Assembly: GCF_000275845.1 (NCBI RefSeq)
Contig: NW_006766927.1
Coordinates: 134,131-166,524, forward strand
Direction: 5' to 3'
Length of the DNA stretch: 32,394 bases
Source of the DNA: Dichomitus squalens LYAD-421 SS1
Lineage: Eukaryota > Basidiomycota > Agaricomycetes > Polyporales > Polyporaceae
Each line of letters begins with the position of its first letter. Within the stretch, counting starts at the first letter, position 1. Below are positions 9,371 to 20,741 of the stretch, in pieces. Made by a program: the position numbers and the translations under genes. The notes below the pieces were generated by a model, which had not been told where the DNA came from, ran no database searches, and worked only from the letters and a program-made list of their open reading frames with translations.

Positions 9371-12300
9371 ATGTCTGCGGCGCTTAACACCCAGGCGGAC
9401 ACATCAGCACAATCATCTGGCACCGTCCCGGACATCTCGCTCGGCTCGTTCACGTCTACATTCTCAACCCCTGCCCGCAAGCTCCGGATCCCCTCGGCTT
9501 CTACAGGAACAACCGCTGTTTCACCGCCAAACGGGTCATTTGCGAAGCGGCGTGCGGAGGAGGCCACCCCCATCTCGAAGCGCTTTGGACATGCAGACGA
9601 CGGTGAAGAAGAGGATGGGGACGTCTTGGATACCCCAGACGGGCGGAAGGGGTCAGAGCGTTGGGGTGACACGACGACGGACGTCTCTGCTCCCGGACGC
9701 CCCAAACGCACGCGGAGTGCGGGGACGAAAGGCGGGACGAACCTAACACTACGAGACCAGGAGAAGGTGCGCCCTATGCACACGATTCATTGGTTCTCGT
9801 AATGGTGATCCATTTGCACGATGTATCGGACACACGTCATCTTCTCGCTGCATTACGGGAAACGTAGCACATCGACGCGCTCAAGAAGGAGAACTTCAAC
9901 ATTAAGCTCAAGGTGCACTTCCTCGAGGAGCGGCTCGCGCAGCTTGCCCCCGACCAGATCGATGCCGCGCTGAAGCAAAACATCAACCTCAAGATCGAAG
10001 TCCAACAGCGCGGCATGGAAATCAAGAAATTGAAGAAGCTCGTACTCGAGCTCCAGCGTGAGCTTGAGCACTCGCAGCGCGCGGGCGGCGCCCAATCGCG
10101 GGCACGCGAGCTTGAGGAGAAGCTAGCGGAGCGGGAGCAGGAGCTACGAGAGCTGAGGAGGAGGCGGGCAATTGGGCCGGACGATGGTGCTTCGAGGGAG
10201 CTGGAAGCGCGGAACGCGGAGCTGGAGGAGGAGCTGGGGAATGTTCGTGGGCTGCTGGAGGAGAATACTGAAGAGCTGGAAAGGCTGCGTGAGCTCGCCG
10301 AATCGAGAGACGACCATTCATCACTCGGGAGCGAACGATGGAGGAGACAGGCCGAAGAGTTGGAGGGCGAAAACGAGGAACTGCGGGCCCGCATCGACGA
10401 GCTTGAGGAGTTGGCGGTTCAGAGGACGGACGAGAGGGACGACTTGGCAGATGAGGTCGAGGCGCTAAGACTCGAGCTCGAGGATTTGCAACGGCGACGC
10501 GAAGCAGAGTCAATTGAGCGCAGCCATAGCCGTGCCCAGATCTTGGAGGAGCGCGAAGGCAGGGAAGCGATCGAGGAGGACCTTAATGCAGTTCGTGACA
10601 AACTTGCGGCAGCACAGATTGAGCTCCAGCAAAAGGAGGACGAGATCGACATGAAGCACAGGGAGATCGAGGAGCTCATAGCGGAGCACCAGCGGATCGT
10701 GGAGAGCGTGGAGGAAGAATGGCGAGGGGAGGTCGACGAGGCCAAGGGCCAGATGGAGGAGCTGCGCGACGTGAGCCCGCCGTCTTCGTACGGAGTACTC
10801 ATCTGACTTTGTCTCTCAGGCGCTCGAGCAGCGGGATGCGGAGTGTAAAGAGCTACGCCTACACATCGATGAGTATGAAGCAAACGCGGAGGACTTACAC
10901 CAGAAGTTCGAGGCGACGCTCGTACACCTGGAGCGCGAAGCTGAAGAGAAGGACAACGAACTCGAAGCGGCCAACCGTGATCTGGAGAAGATGAGCAACC
11001 AGCTCTACGCGCTGGAAGAGGAGAACGAGCGGCTTAAGGAGGAGATGGAGCGCGTGCGCGAGGACGAGGCGGACGAGCGCGACCGCCTTGAGCAGCTGAG
11101 TGCAGCACTCAAGCAGGCGAGTGCTATGCTCGAACGCTGTGTTCTCTCTGTGCTTATGTATCCTTACAGAAAGTCGCGCAACTGAAGGCCGACCTCCAGG
11201 AGCTGACGGATCTCTATAACACTCGCGATGCTGAAGCCCAAGAGCATCGTGCGCGCAAGGAGGAGCTCGCACAGCACATTGAAAAGGTTGTGCAAGAGCT
11301 GCAGCGCGAACGTGCGGTGCGGGAGCGCCTCGAGGTCGACTTCGACAAGGCCGGGAAGGAACATGACGATGCCATCCGGCAGGAACGTCGCGCTCTCGAA
11401 GCCAAGGAATCGGCGCTCCAGTCCGCCCTCAACGATCTTGCGCGTGCGCAATCGCTGCTCACTCAGCGCGAGGCGGATCTTGCCGCCGTGCAGACTGCCC
11501 TCCAGACCCTCGAAGCCGACAACAAGAAGCTTGGAGAGTCTCATACAACGGCTAGATTCTCCCTCCAACTCGAAGTTGACCGCCTGCGGCGGGATGTGGA
11601 GCGACTCGAGGACGAGCTCGCCCGCGCGCGCAAGGAGCTCGATGATCGCGAAGGGAAGGGTCGAGATCGCGACGGCGTCATCGACAAGCTGTACGTAGAG
11701 AACCGGGATCTCGCGACACAGCTTGCTGCCGAAACCCAAGCGCGCTTGAACTTGTCGGAGAAGCTCGACGGCACGCAAGCCTCCCTGCACACGGCGGAGT
11801 CGGAAACTGCCAACCTGCGGACACGCGTTGCGGAACTCGAGCAGCGACTGTCAAAGGACCAACGTGCACTGCTGGCTGCCGAAGCTCAGTACCGGGACCA
11901 GTTGACAGAGCGCAACACACTGCTCTTGACGATCTATCAATATATGGATAAGATCGTTGGTGTCGACAAGACTCCGGTACGTGCCACGTCCGCCCGTACT
12001 GCTGGAATTATAAACTGAGGCGTTGGTATAATCCTTTCGTGCAACAGAAGAAGTACGGACAAGCGGAGACAAAGCCGTTCACGAACTTCAGCGTCTTCCA
12101 CGACAATCTCATCACGCGTCTCAAGGCGCTCAGCCAGATTCAGAGCGACTTCGAGAAGCGCGTCAAGGAGGCGGAGCAGCGATACAGCGACAAGCTGAAC
12201 GACATGCGCAAGCAGCTCGATCTTCGGTGGAAGCAGATCGACAAGTTTGAGGCGAGTGTGAAGACGCTGGCCGAAGCCAAGGCAACGTGGCGCAAGAAAC

Positions 12301-12939
12301 TCAGCGCAAAGGAGGGCGAGATTGAAGCCTTACAGGTGCGTCAATGGTGGTAGCTGCTGAAGACGAATCGTGCACTGACGTTGAACCTGTGCGATTCCCC
12401 GTCATGACTGTCCTGTCTCATGACCCTCCTCTACTTCTGTGACACACAATCTACCTCGGGCGAGCAGGCTACGAACGCCGCATTGCAGTCCGCCGTTGTT
12501 ACTCGCAAGGGCAATCAGGCAGATTCGATGGAGATACGAGCGCTCACCGCACGGGCCCAGAACGCGGAGCGACGTGCCATCAACCTCCAGAATCAGCTTG
12601 TGCAGTCCGAGGAGAAGCTCACTGCAGTAAATCAGAAGACGACTGTGGCTGACAGCAAGTGGGAGGCGCGCGTCAAAGAGTACGAAACTCGTCTGAAGAC
12701 CGCCGAGGAGAAGATCAAGCGGGAGAAGCAGGGAGGGAAGGAGCGGGCCAGCGAGCTCGAGAATCAGCTGAAGTGAGTTTCGCGTCTTCGAATGCTATAC
12801 CCGCCAGGTTGACCTTGTCCCGTCTTACAGGTCGCTACAACGGCAGTTAGAGCTGGCGAACAAACGGACCAGCACCCTGAACGAGATCATCGAGACTGCG
12901 GGGCTGTCTGCCAAAGGCTCGCCAGCTCTAGGGAAGTGA
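9371..12939 (+). CDS. Cnn_1N (CM1) spindle-pole / microtubule-organising coiled-coil protein (Mto1/ApsB-like)
   Basis: Seven exons encode about 1035 residues: 9371-9766, 9868-10770, 10820-11116, 11170-11976, 12048-12335, 12465-12772 and 12831-12939. An N-terminal Ser/Thr-rich region (1-124) is followed by the centrosomin motif 1 at about 125-200. It begins LTLRDQEKHIDALKKENF and continues with LKVHFLEERLA and NIKLKVHF-type heptads. CM1 binds and activates gamma-tubulin complexes, so the protein should recruit microtubule nucleation to the spindle pole body or to other organising centres. Nearly all the rest is predicted coiled coil rich in Glu, Lys, Arg and Leu. The ATG at 9371 has A at -3. 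Intron 11117-11169 has a GC donor (CAG followed by GCGAGT). The acceptor before exon 6 can be 12464 or 12467, which adds or drops one Gln. Orthology to Mto1 or Pcp1 specifically is not settled. Confidence 0.9.
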
Positions 12940-13311
12940 TGAACCTGCTGTTCCGCCGGTCGGACCATTTCATGCTGTCTGGTGCGCGAATTGTTACCTT
13001 CGCTGTCTACACGCTTTCGTTATCTGCTTGTCAACTGGGTTATATCTTGCGCATAGGTAATGTATAATCACCTCGTATACCAGCCGCATGCATGCCACAT
13101 TTACTGTATCCACTATCACTCACCCAATCCATGCATATCGTCTTCATGATTATGTCAGACCTCCTTCGGCAACCAAACAATGATGCGTTGCATGGTTCGA
13201 GTTACTCGGCAGACTTTGTCCTATTCTCTGATTGTGGCCAACACCATCTCGCGCCGACGGTCTAGACGTCCAATAGTGCCGCCAATTCATTTCCCCAACA
13301 TGCGCTATATC
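12940..13311. other. Convergent intergenic region
   Basis: The 372 bases lie between the ends of two convergent genes (Cnn_1N protein on + and SDR on -) and should contain both 3' untranslated regions. I see no gene, RNA or clear terminator structure. Confidence 0.5.
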
Positions 13312-14672
13312 TCAGAATCCTCCACCATTGGTCCAGCCTCCATCGGCGACGATAATCTGGACGTGACGTCCGAGTTAGGTGAGTGAAGTTCCGCATAGCA
13401 GTAGTCGCATTCCGGACTGTCATCTGTGGACGGACTTACCTTGTTCGTCATGTAGCCGTTGGTAGCGAGCATCAACACAATTGACGCTATTTCGTCGGGC
13501 TTGCCAAGGCGTCCAATTGGTATCTTGCTCTGTTATTCGCGGTGCCGTAACGGTATTCAGAAGTGTTTCTTGTTGAAAATTCAACTCCACTCACTCTGAT
13601 AGCGTCCGTAGGATTGGCCATCATATCCGTGTCTTCTCGTTGCAACATGAAGCGATACAAACGCGTGATTGAGCGTGGTCCTCCTATCTATCCGACCTCA
13701 AGGTTGCGTGGACGCACCTTCGATCAACGCTGGGGCAACACCGTTCGTTAGCTGAGGTAAGTCGTGGGCAATCAGCGAGACTGACAACTGAAGACAATAC
13801 GACACTCACAATACCCTCTTTGCAATAGCGCAGCGACAGCCAGTGTATGAGGCCATGCAAAGCTGACTTTGATGAAGCGTATTGTGGCCCTATCACGCCG
13901 CCTGTGCCGGCAGCGACACTGGAAATTGTCTTAGCAAGACATAGGCATAACCACGCGACCCTGCACGAAGCAGCGAACACAGGACGACACTGATGATCGA
14001 CGGAATCCTTACCTCGATGTGAAAATGATGCGGCCCCACTGCTTCTCCTGCATATATGGCAAACACTTCTGTACAAGCTGTACCGCAAATCCCAGATCGG
14101 AGAATCAGCACCATAGGATGCGGCTTCATCCTCCTAGTCTTTCAGAAGGGTTGCAAAGCAGACAACACGTACAACGAAGCCCGTTCCTGTATTCGTACGC
14201 CAAATTTCCTCGAATGACTCCGCGCTGACGTTCTGTATGTCGCCCTCGGGCCCAATTCTAGGGCCGGTGACTCCATGGTTGCTGAAGAGAATGTCCGGAT
14301 GTCCGAGGATATCGGTGACTCGATCGCACAGCGTCTGCGCATTGTCATACGCGGACAAGTCTGCCTCGAAGGCCGCCGCACGTACACCCGGAGCCAGCTT
14401 GATAAGTTCCAAGACGAGGGCGTCAGCTTTTGCCTTCGATCTTGCGGAGGAGTGGTGCACGGCAATTGAACAGCCGTTTCGGGCAAAGGCTCGCGCCGTC
14501 GCCTGCCCAATCCCACCACTGTTGGCGTCCGGACCCCAGGCGCCAACACACAGGAAGGCAACACCGGCATATGGTGAGTGGGATGAAGCCGTCAAGACTT
14601 GAATACGTACGTGCATCCAGTGATCAGCGCCAGTTTGCCTTGAAGCGGGTACTCGGCTTGTGTCTCGCTCAT
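13312..14672 (-). CDS. Short-chain dehydrogenase/reductase (classical SDR)
   Basis: Eight exons encode 262 residues, the usual size for a classical SDR: 14672-14611, 14518-14173, 14077-14013, 13918-13810, 13751-13718, 13632-13595, 13529-13440 and 13356-13312. The Rossmann cofactor motif TGCTGGIG is at 18-25. HHSSARSKAKAD after the second strand suggests NADP preference. NHGV replaces the usual NAG motif (in ILFSNHGVTG). The catalytic Asn is near 130 (RTNTGTGF), Ser at 157/158 (IIFTSS) and Tyr171/Lys175 in YASSK. The tail VADGGWTNGGGF resembles 3-oxoacyl-ACP reductase (FabG)-like SDRs. It is cytosolic as no signal is seen. Exon 6 can begin at 13635 or 13632 (a GAGAAG double acceptor), changing the junction by one residue. 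The substrate cannot be inferred. A 715-bp mobile element sits about 200 bp upstream of the start. Confidence 0.9.
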
Positions 14673-14871
14673 GGCGGTAAGTCTTTGTCGTTAGGTTATG
14701 TGAGGCTGTGGTAGTATGCTAAGAGGTGTCTGCAAAGCATCCGGCGGGGTTCCCATAGCCGGGAACAGATGACGTTGTTCATGACTCAGGGGCCATCCTG
14801 GGACCCGGGCCGCTCTTCCAGGGAATCCGAAGGACGGGGAATGAACATTGTGAAGCCACCATATACAGCAC

Positions 14872-14880
14872 AGATGATCA
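14872..14880 (+). repeat. Left 9-bp target-site duplication of the 715-bp element
   Basis: AGATGATCA, identical to 15596-15604 on the other side of the element. Perfect identity suggests the insertion is not very old. Confidence 0.85.
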
Positions 14881-15595
14881 TAGTCTCGTTCCCATCCGTT
14901 CTAGCGCTTACAGTCTGTACCGCTAGAACGTCTGGTGCATTTCGGGTTCGGCAGAGGGCATTGTGACGATCAGTCACCACACGTGGGCTTTGTCAGCCTC
15001 AGCCATCCCGAAGGTCAAGGCCCGAGGTTGAGGATACAGGCCCAAGTAAACATGTGTGGTGCACAGGATGTATCTGATTTCCCCATGTTCAATGCAAATG
15101 GGTATTTCTTCAATTGAGTCAATATTCTGCATGAGCAATCCAAGGAGATGGGCAGCAACGCGTCGGAAATGCATGGGCGCACTGAAGGAGCGCCCAAGTT
15201 TGATACACTATCTGTCAGTGCCCTCCCTTCTGTCGTATCGCTTTCATAAATTAAATGGATTGAATGATGCCGGTTAGAGCTCTTAGTCGACTCGTTTCAC
15301 CCACCAGAAGGACCTTAAAGCACGAGTTTCGAGGGCCGTAGGGTCAGCTCACTCAGTGTAAGAGTCACGCTGGTCACCCCGAGTAACCCGAGGTCACAAT
15401 GCCCTCTGCCGAGCCCGAAATGCACCAGACGTTCTACAGCCCTCTCTCTCCCGGCGCTCGTTTCCCCCTCTTCAAGCTTCAAGATCCATTCACGATCCTT
15501 TCCATCAATTCCTCCTTCCTAATCCGTCCAAAGGCTTGCTGAGCGTAGCGAAGCATCGAGTGCCGGGGGCTGTAGAACGTCTGGAGCCGAGACTA
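14881..15595. mobile_element. 715-bp non-autonomous DNA element with perfect 9-bp target-site duplication
   Basis: The element starts TAGTCTCG and ends CGAGACTA (8-bp terminal inverted repeats). It is flanked on both sides by AGATGATCA (14872-14880 and 15596-15604), a perfect 9-bp duplication. A subterminal inverted pair of 44 bp (14924-14967 against 15393-15436) differs at one base. AGAACGTCTGG occurs three times in the terminal parts, in both orientations, giving nested palindromes. No transposase or other credible frame is present. A 9-bp duplication is typical of Mutator-like transposons, so a MULE-mobilised MITE is the best guess, but the ends match no family I know. A 66-bp relative is at 20676-20741. 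Confidence 0.85.
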
Positions 15596-15604
15596 AGATG
15601 ATCA
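15596..15604 (+). repeat. Right 9-bp target-site duplication of the 715-bp element
   Basis: AGATGATCA, identical to 14872-14880. Confidence 0.85.
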
Positions 15605-16376
15605 GTCACGTCCCGTCTCATTCGACCGCCGCCATCTCTAGAACCCCACAGCACCGGCTTACGGAAAAGATCGATATCGACACCCCCAGCATCCAGATTT
15701 CCCCCAGTTCGCTGCGGACGGCGTCTTCTCAGGGAGGTCCCAGTGCGCCTATCAACACCCTGTCAGAACCACCTGCAGAGGATCTATGGATAAACACTTC
15801 ACGACGTGGTGTGCACCACGAAGGCGCACGTAGTTTCAGTCTCTGACCGTTCGATCTGCCTTCTTCGTCTCCTCGAGGTCCTTCACAAGAGTCCATGCGA
15901 ACAGCTGCAATTCACATAGCTGCACTAGAAAAGCCGGGTATCCGCCGAACGTCAGATACCCACCTCACCAGGCCTGTCGCGCGCAGATACAATGCTAGCT
16001 TCGTGAGTTGTGCAAGCAGGCTTTCGCGACTTTCCAGCGGGCCAGCGGCTGCCAATATCGATCCAGCTATGTCCTCCGGGGACATAGTCGTGATAGCGGG
16101 AGGTGCACTCTGTAGCGCGTTGCGATATCAAAGGGCATCCACCGTAACCGGTGTTGCTGATGCACGAAATTTATATATACACAGCAACGAGACTGTCCTT
16201 CGTCAGAACGATCCTGTTATTACAAGTATGTACAATCGAGCAGCAACTGAGTATGGGCACTCGCAATCGGTGCCTTCGGCTCCAGTGTGTTTACATCCGC
16301 GGTAACACGCATACATCGAGGAATGACGAGCCGATGCGCACGACCGCTACCATCAGACATGTCGAGACAAACACGA
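15605..16376. other. Intergenic region without a supported gene
   Basis: The stretch lies between the mobile element and the 3' end of the kinase gene. Short open frames exist on the plus strand, but none shows family resemblance or splice continuity. A short palindrome, CGTGGTG-TG-CACCACG, is at about 15803-15818. Confidence 0.4.
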
Positions 16377-18909
16377 TTACTCGAACATGCGTGGTGCCCG
16401 GTATTCGAGCTCAGCGGGTTCCTCTGGGGCTAACGGCATCGTCTTTGCGAAACCGCGGAAAGATAAGAGTTCCGTGACATCACTGTCATCAGCAGCCTGC
16501 GGCGAAACAATGGCAGGCTTCCAATCATCTACATGAGTTTCTTTCAAGATCAGGAAGGGAGCAACACCATATTGTCATGATGTACGCACGGGCAACTTTC
16601 GCCGGGGACGCTTCCGAGTCATACATGTAACTTTGATACATGAGGTAGAGGTCCTGCACAGTGAAGCGCTCTTCCTGGTGGTATCGAAGCATCTGTAGAA
16701 AGATGTAGGCCCACGATCATCACCCTTGAAGCTAACTAGAACACTCACCATTTCAAGCATGACCATAAGACCCGGAGGCAATTCGAGAAGAGGCACCTGC
16801 TTAACGTCGAGGCCTTCAATGGGGTCAAGCTTGGCGTGTTGCGTCCGAATCGCTTCGATCGTCGTGACAGGGAAATACGGGCCCGAGAAGTTGCCAAAAA
16901 TCTCAAGGAAGACGAGGCCAAGGCTCCATATGTCGGCGCAGGGGCGATATCCAGTGACGGTTACGTTGACGGCCGCGACTTCGGGAGCCATGTAAGCAGG
17001 TGTTCCTACGGAATCGTAGCACTTCCAATACTCGAAGTCGTCCTCGGAATCCGAGAGGACGTTGATGGCGCTTCCAAAGTCTGAGAGAACGGCACGACCA
17101 TGGACGTCGATGAGCACGTTGCCTGGTTTGATATCGCGATGAATGATGCCAAGGTCACGAAGAGCGGTTACAGCACAAATCTACACTTGGCATTAGATGG
17201 TGATGACCACGAGAATCAACATTGCGGACACACCAGTTCCCTGCAGTAGAGTTCACGGTCCCGCATTGTAATTGGCATACCTCCGGCCAGAACGGAGAGC
17301 AGTTCCGTCGGATATAGATCCTGCTGACACATTAGCACTTCGCTAGGACAGAACTCTACGAGCTTGTGCCTTACCATGACGAAGAAGATCCGATCCTGAG
17401 CAAGATCTTCCCATGACATCTTGAGCGTAGAGAGAAACCGGTGCGTCTCGGGAGCTTCGTTGATGCGCTTGAACACTTCGAGTTCACGAAGGTACTCCTG
17501 ACGAGTGAAGCCCACCATGGCAGCGGCGCCCTTGTGGATGACCTTGACTGCGTAGCTCTTGCCGAGACGTTCTGCACGGAATACCCGCGACGAGGCACCC
17601 ATTCCGATCATACTCGACACAGTGAAGGTCAAACCGGCGTGGGCGATCTGAGTAGACCGATGGACGATGGGGCCGGGAGCAACCTCGTAATCGCAGTCGC
17701 AGTAGCAGGCGTCAGGGCCACAGAGCTTGAAGCCATCGTCCTTGTCGGGGACGTCGCGAACGAACATGGGATAACAATCCAGTAAATGAGGTGTAGGACG
17801 CATCCCATATGGAGTCATGAGGAACGGAGGATGAGGAAGACCAGGAGGTGGTCCGGGATACGGTGAAGAGAAAGGCACGCCGTTTGACTCCTGCTTTGCA
17901 TCAAGAAGACCAAAAGCACTCTCGCTACCCCGATCCTTGCGGGGCATGCCAAACGACTCCGCGATCTCGTCCGCCGAAGGCCAGCGAGATGTGCTCAGCG
18001 AGAAGTTCGACACGCCGGGACTCCATACTGCGGGGTTGCTGAGTCCAGGGAAGAAGAGCGGTGTACCAGATATGGAGCTGCTATTTCCGGAAGACGACGA
18101 CGAGCATGACGAGCTCACAGATGTGGCAGACGGTGGCCCCCAAATAGTTACATGAACTCCCCTGGGAGAGCTGGTGGGATCATACGAAGCGAGAGCCGGA
18201 GGTAAAGGCACGAGGAAAGGTGACTGCTTAGGTTCCCTGGCAGACGACATCGGTGGCGACCCAGACAAAGGCTGGGGCACTAGACCGAGACCCATGGCAG
18301 GCCGAAACTTCGGTACGCACAAGTTCGGCAGCTTGAGGAAAGCCTGCTTGAGATCGGAACCTTCGAGAATACATCAGTGAGACCCACGACGAAGAGGAGC
18401 AGGTAGGGTGCACCTTTCTTAGCGACTTGTTGTTTCGGTGGCGGGAAGAACCAGGGCGACTTGAGACGGTGCTGAGATAAAGCTGGTGCTTGAGATGGAT
18501 TATGACCCAAGAACTCTTCGCCTGAGCGAAGTGAGACTGGAACGAGGGCAGGGAAGTACCGGGAACGGGACGACTGAGGCTCGAGCCGTTGGTTCAAGCC
18601 GACAAAGCTCGCCACAGGAAACGCCGACGTGAGTCCCGGGGCAGATGAGCAAGATATAGAGGAGTAAGTGGACGAGCAAGAGCTCGCGACAGACGAAGCC
18701 ATCGACCAAGTTCCTCGAGCCGTAAAGCCGCCACTGAGGTGAGATGCACAACTCGAGTGGCGCACTTGTGCGATGTTCTCCGACATCCACCAGGGCTTCG
18801 GTCGCTCAGCAGCGTCAGCACTGATGAATTGCAGCGCGTCAGAGAGAGAAGGCGGGAGGTGTGTGGCGTCACTTAGAGAGGAGTGGGGAAGACCTCCGAC
18901 TGAGACCAT
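16377..18909 (-). CDS. Serine/threonine protein kinase with long disordered N-terminus
   Basis: Six exons encode 751 residues: 18909-18414, 18360-17375, 17320-17234, 17180-16749, 16692-16590 and 16528-16377. The first ~400 residues are Ser/Pro-rich and disordered, with a Cys-rich motif, CGPDACYCDCDYEVAPGP, at ~379-396. The kinase domain begins near 410: glycine loop IGMGASSRVF (~417), ATP-binding Lys438 in YAVKVI, RELEVFKRI in helix C, hinge FVMDLYP, catalytic HRDIKPGN (Asp539), DFG (Asp557) and GTPAYMAPE. All the residues needed for activity are present. An acidic insert (SDSEDDFEYW) lies between DFG and the APE motif. The ATG at 18909 has A at -3 and a TATAAA lies ~57 bases upstream. Intron 17374-17321 is 54 nt with no in-frame stop, so retention would insert 18 residues in the hinge. 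The subfamily was not identified. Confidence 0.87.
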
Positions 18910-18965
18910 CGTCTGAATAGGCGGAGGGAAACTGGCAGTGCGCTGTGGCGGACGATGCAAATGCC

Positions 18966-18971
18966 TTTATA
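18966..18971 (-). promoter_or_regulatory. Putative TATA box of the kinase gene
   Basis: TATAAA on the minus strand, about 57 bases before the kinase start codon. This is a plausible core-promoter position, assigned from sequence alone. Confidence 0.45.
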
Positions 18972-20121
18972 AAGCCTTACCCTAGGAATCCTAGAGGCGG
19001 TCCGCCTCATGGGCACGCTATCGCTAGGCTGTGCAGATTAAAAGTGAGAGGGACGCTTTGCGGCAATAGACAAAAGCAAGCGCACAACATGGTACTTTTT
19101 GGGAAAGTCGCAACGAGGTCTACGTATGTGGTCGCCGCGTCCGGAGTGCGCACGCTTGACAACGATACGCCACGATGTACGAGAAAGAAAAGCGTGTTGT
19201 CCCGGAATCGCGAGTGTTGGCCCATTGCCAGACGATTGACATTCGCTCAGACCTGTCGCGTTGCACTGGTTGGCATCCATGGGTTGGTCAATGGTCGTAG
19301 TGGCGCTGTTGTCAAGAATATCGACATTTCCGGACAGTAAGGCCCACTCTGAATGGCCCACAAGATTGGAAGAACATCCCATACAGCCGGACTTCAGGCC
19401 TATAGGACGGGCTGCCGGTGGTGGATGTGGTGAATGTGGCCCTGCCGATCGAAGGCGCTAGTAGTACCAGCGTCTCATATCGACGTTGGAACGTTGGCGA
19501 CTCGGCGGCTCGGGCAGTCTCCGTCAAACTCTTCCTTCCTGAAGTTCCTGCCTATCGATAGTCGATACGGTTGCATCGCTCGTCTCATCCTCTACTCAAT
19601 TCATCCTGATGCATTCCAGGCGCCAATCCTGTAGGATGGAGAGAAAGCAAGGTTTATATGAGCACGAGTGCATCAGTGTTCTCGGGCCAAGGTGCGGCAC
19701 AGGTCAATCGAACCTCCAATACCGTTGCCCCCTGCCCATCCATACGCCGCGGATTCACACGATCCTATCTCCTATTCAAATCCAATGCTGCTTTCTCCAA
19801 GTTGCTCGAGATGCGGACCGCGAGCAGAGAAATGCTACCGTCGAGTACAGACTTGAACTTCGTGGCCGTCTACGCCTTTCAGCAGTGGTGCCATCCATCC
19901 ATGCACCTGCTGATATCTGCGCTCCAGCTCCTCGGTGTTGGCTGTCTGTGGTGAACGTACTCGATGGCTACCCTCAGCAGCCGGTCTGACCCCTTTCATC
20001 GTTTGTACACATGCAACGGTGGCAGGCGCATACACATCAGTGCGGCGACGAGATCATGCATCAATCACCACCGACCGCGATATCACCGTACTGTCATTCC
20101 TGATCGGCCTCATTCGTATGA
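18972..20121. other. Gene-poor region upstream of the kinase
   Basis: About 1.15 kb with no frame that I can defend as coding. The plus-strand frames at 19609-19989 and 19935-20393 lack recognisable domains and have stop-rich surroundings. The stretch may include the kinase promoter. Confidence 0.35.
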
Positions 20122-20525
20122 ATGAGGTTGTGTATCGCTGTTGCGGCATGGCGTGCCAATTGGAAGCGACTTCTGTTCTTTGTGGCTTGTTACTCGGCCA
20201 TCTCAGCCGCCGTCATTCTTTCTCCCAGGCCTCTTGGTGCTGTTCTCAGAATCACATTGCTCTACGTGTGGTTAACTCGCTGTTTCAAACCTCAGGGCTT
20301 GCGACCGTTAACCAGTGGGGGCACGAACATCCCGATAATCATAAGGGGCAACGGCGGCGGCTCTCGTCACGCTCAGGAGGAGTCCAGCGATGAGTACCTC
20401 GGTGCACTTCAGCCTCGTGTTACCGAATCCATGTACGTCCTGATGACCTCACTGCCGCTGTGAGATTGTGGTGCATTTGCAGACAGTGCGTACGAGCCGA
20501 GGGTAGACCCGAACGGCGACGATAA
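20122..20525 (+). CDS. Doubtful small hypothetical membrane protein (possibly a gene relic)
   Basis: A two-exon model (20122-20432, 20483-20525) gives 117 residues. The intron has a strong GTACGT donor, a CTGAT branch-like motif and a TTTGCAG acceptor. The N-terminal half has a hydrophobic stretch (RLLFFVACYSAISAAVIL, then LGAVLRITLLYVWL) consistent with one or two membrane segments. A polar tail with GGTNIPIIIRGNGGGS follows. A second acceptor four bases downstream (20486) would instead open a longer Cys-containing frame that runs into the 66-bp element at 20676. I know no family for it, and upstream exons cannot be excluded. Confidence 0.28.
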
Positions 20526-20666
20526 TCAACTAGCATGCATCGGTTGCGAACGTCTGTCCGAGGCGTTGCAATGCTTGCGCGGGCCTGGTGACGACAAGTT
20601 TCTTACACTTTGCGGGGCGCCTGTTTCAAATTATGTGAACAGGCCGCTAAAGTTGTGCTGTCATAT

Positions 20667-20675
20667 GGTTCTAGG
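20667..20675 (+). repeat. Left 9-bp target-site duplication of the 66-bp element
   Basis: GGTTCTAGG, identical to 20742-20750. Confidence 0.82.
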
Positions 20676-20741
20676 TAGTCTCGTTCCCATCCGTTCTGGC
20701 GCTTACACAAGAGGGCTGTGGAATGTCTGGAGCCGAGACTA
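20676..20741. mobile_element. 66-bp miniature relative of the 715-bp element
   Basis: It begins TAGTCTCG and ends CGAGACTA, as does the element at 14881-15595. Its first 32 bases match 14881-14912 with one mismatch. Its last 28 bases (20714-20741) match 15568-15595 with two mismatches. Only six bases (CAAGAG) join the two ends. It is flanked by its own perfect 9-bp duplication, GGTTCTAGG, different from that of the larger copy. It therefore moved as a unit rather than arising by deletion in place. The pair defines about 30 bp at each end as the likely minimum needed for mobility. Confidence 0.85.

Noticed and set aside
9070..9783. Open frame of 237 codons on the minus strand
   Set aside because: It overlaps exon 1 of the Cnn_1N gene in antisense, is Ser/Arg-rich without motifs, and is not supported by splice or start context.
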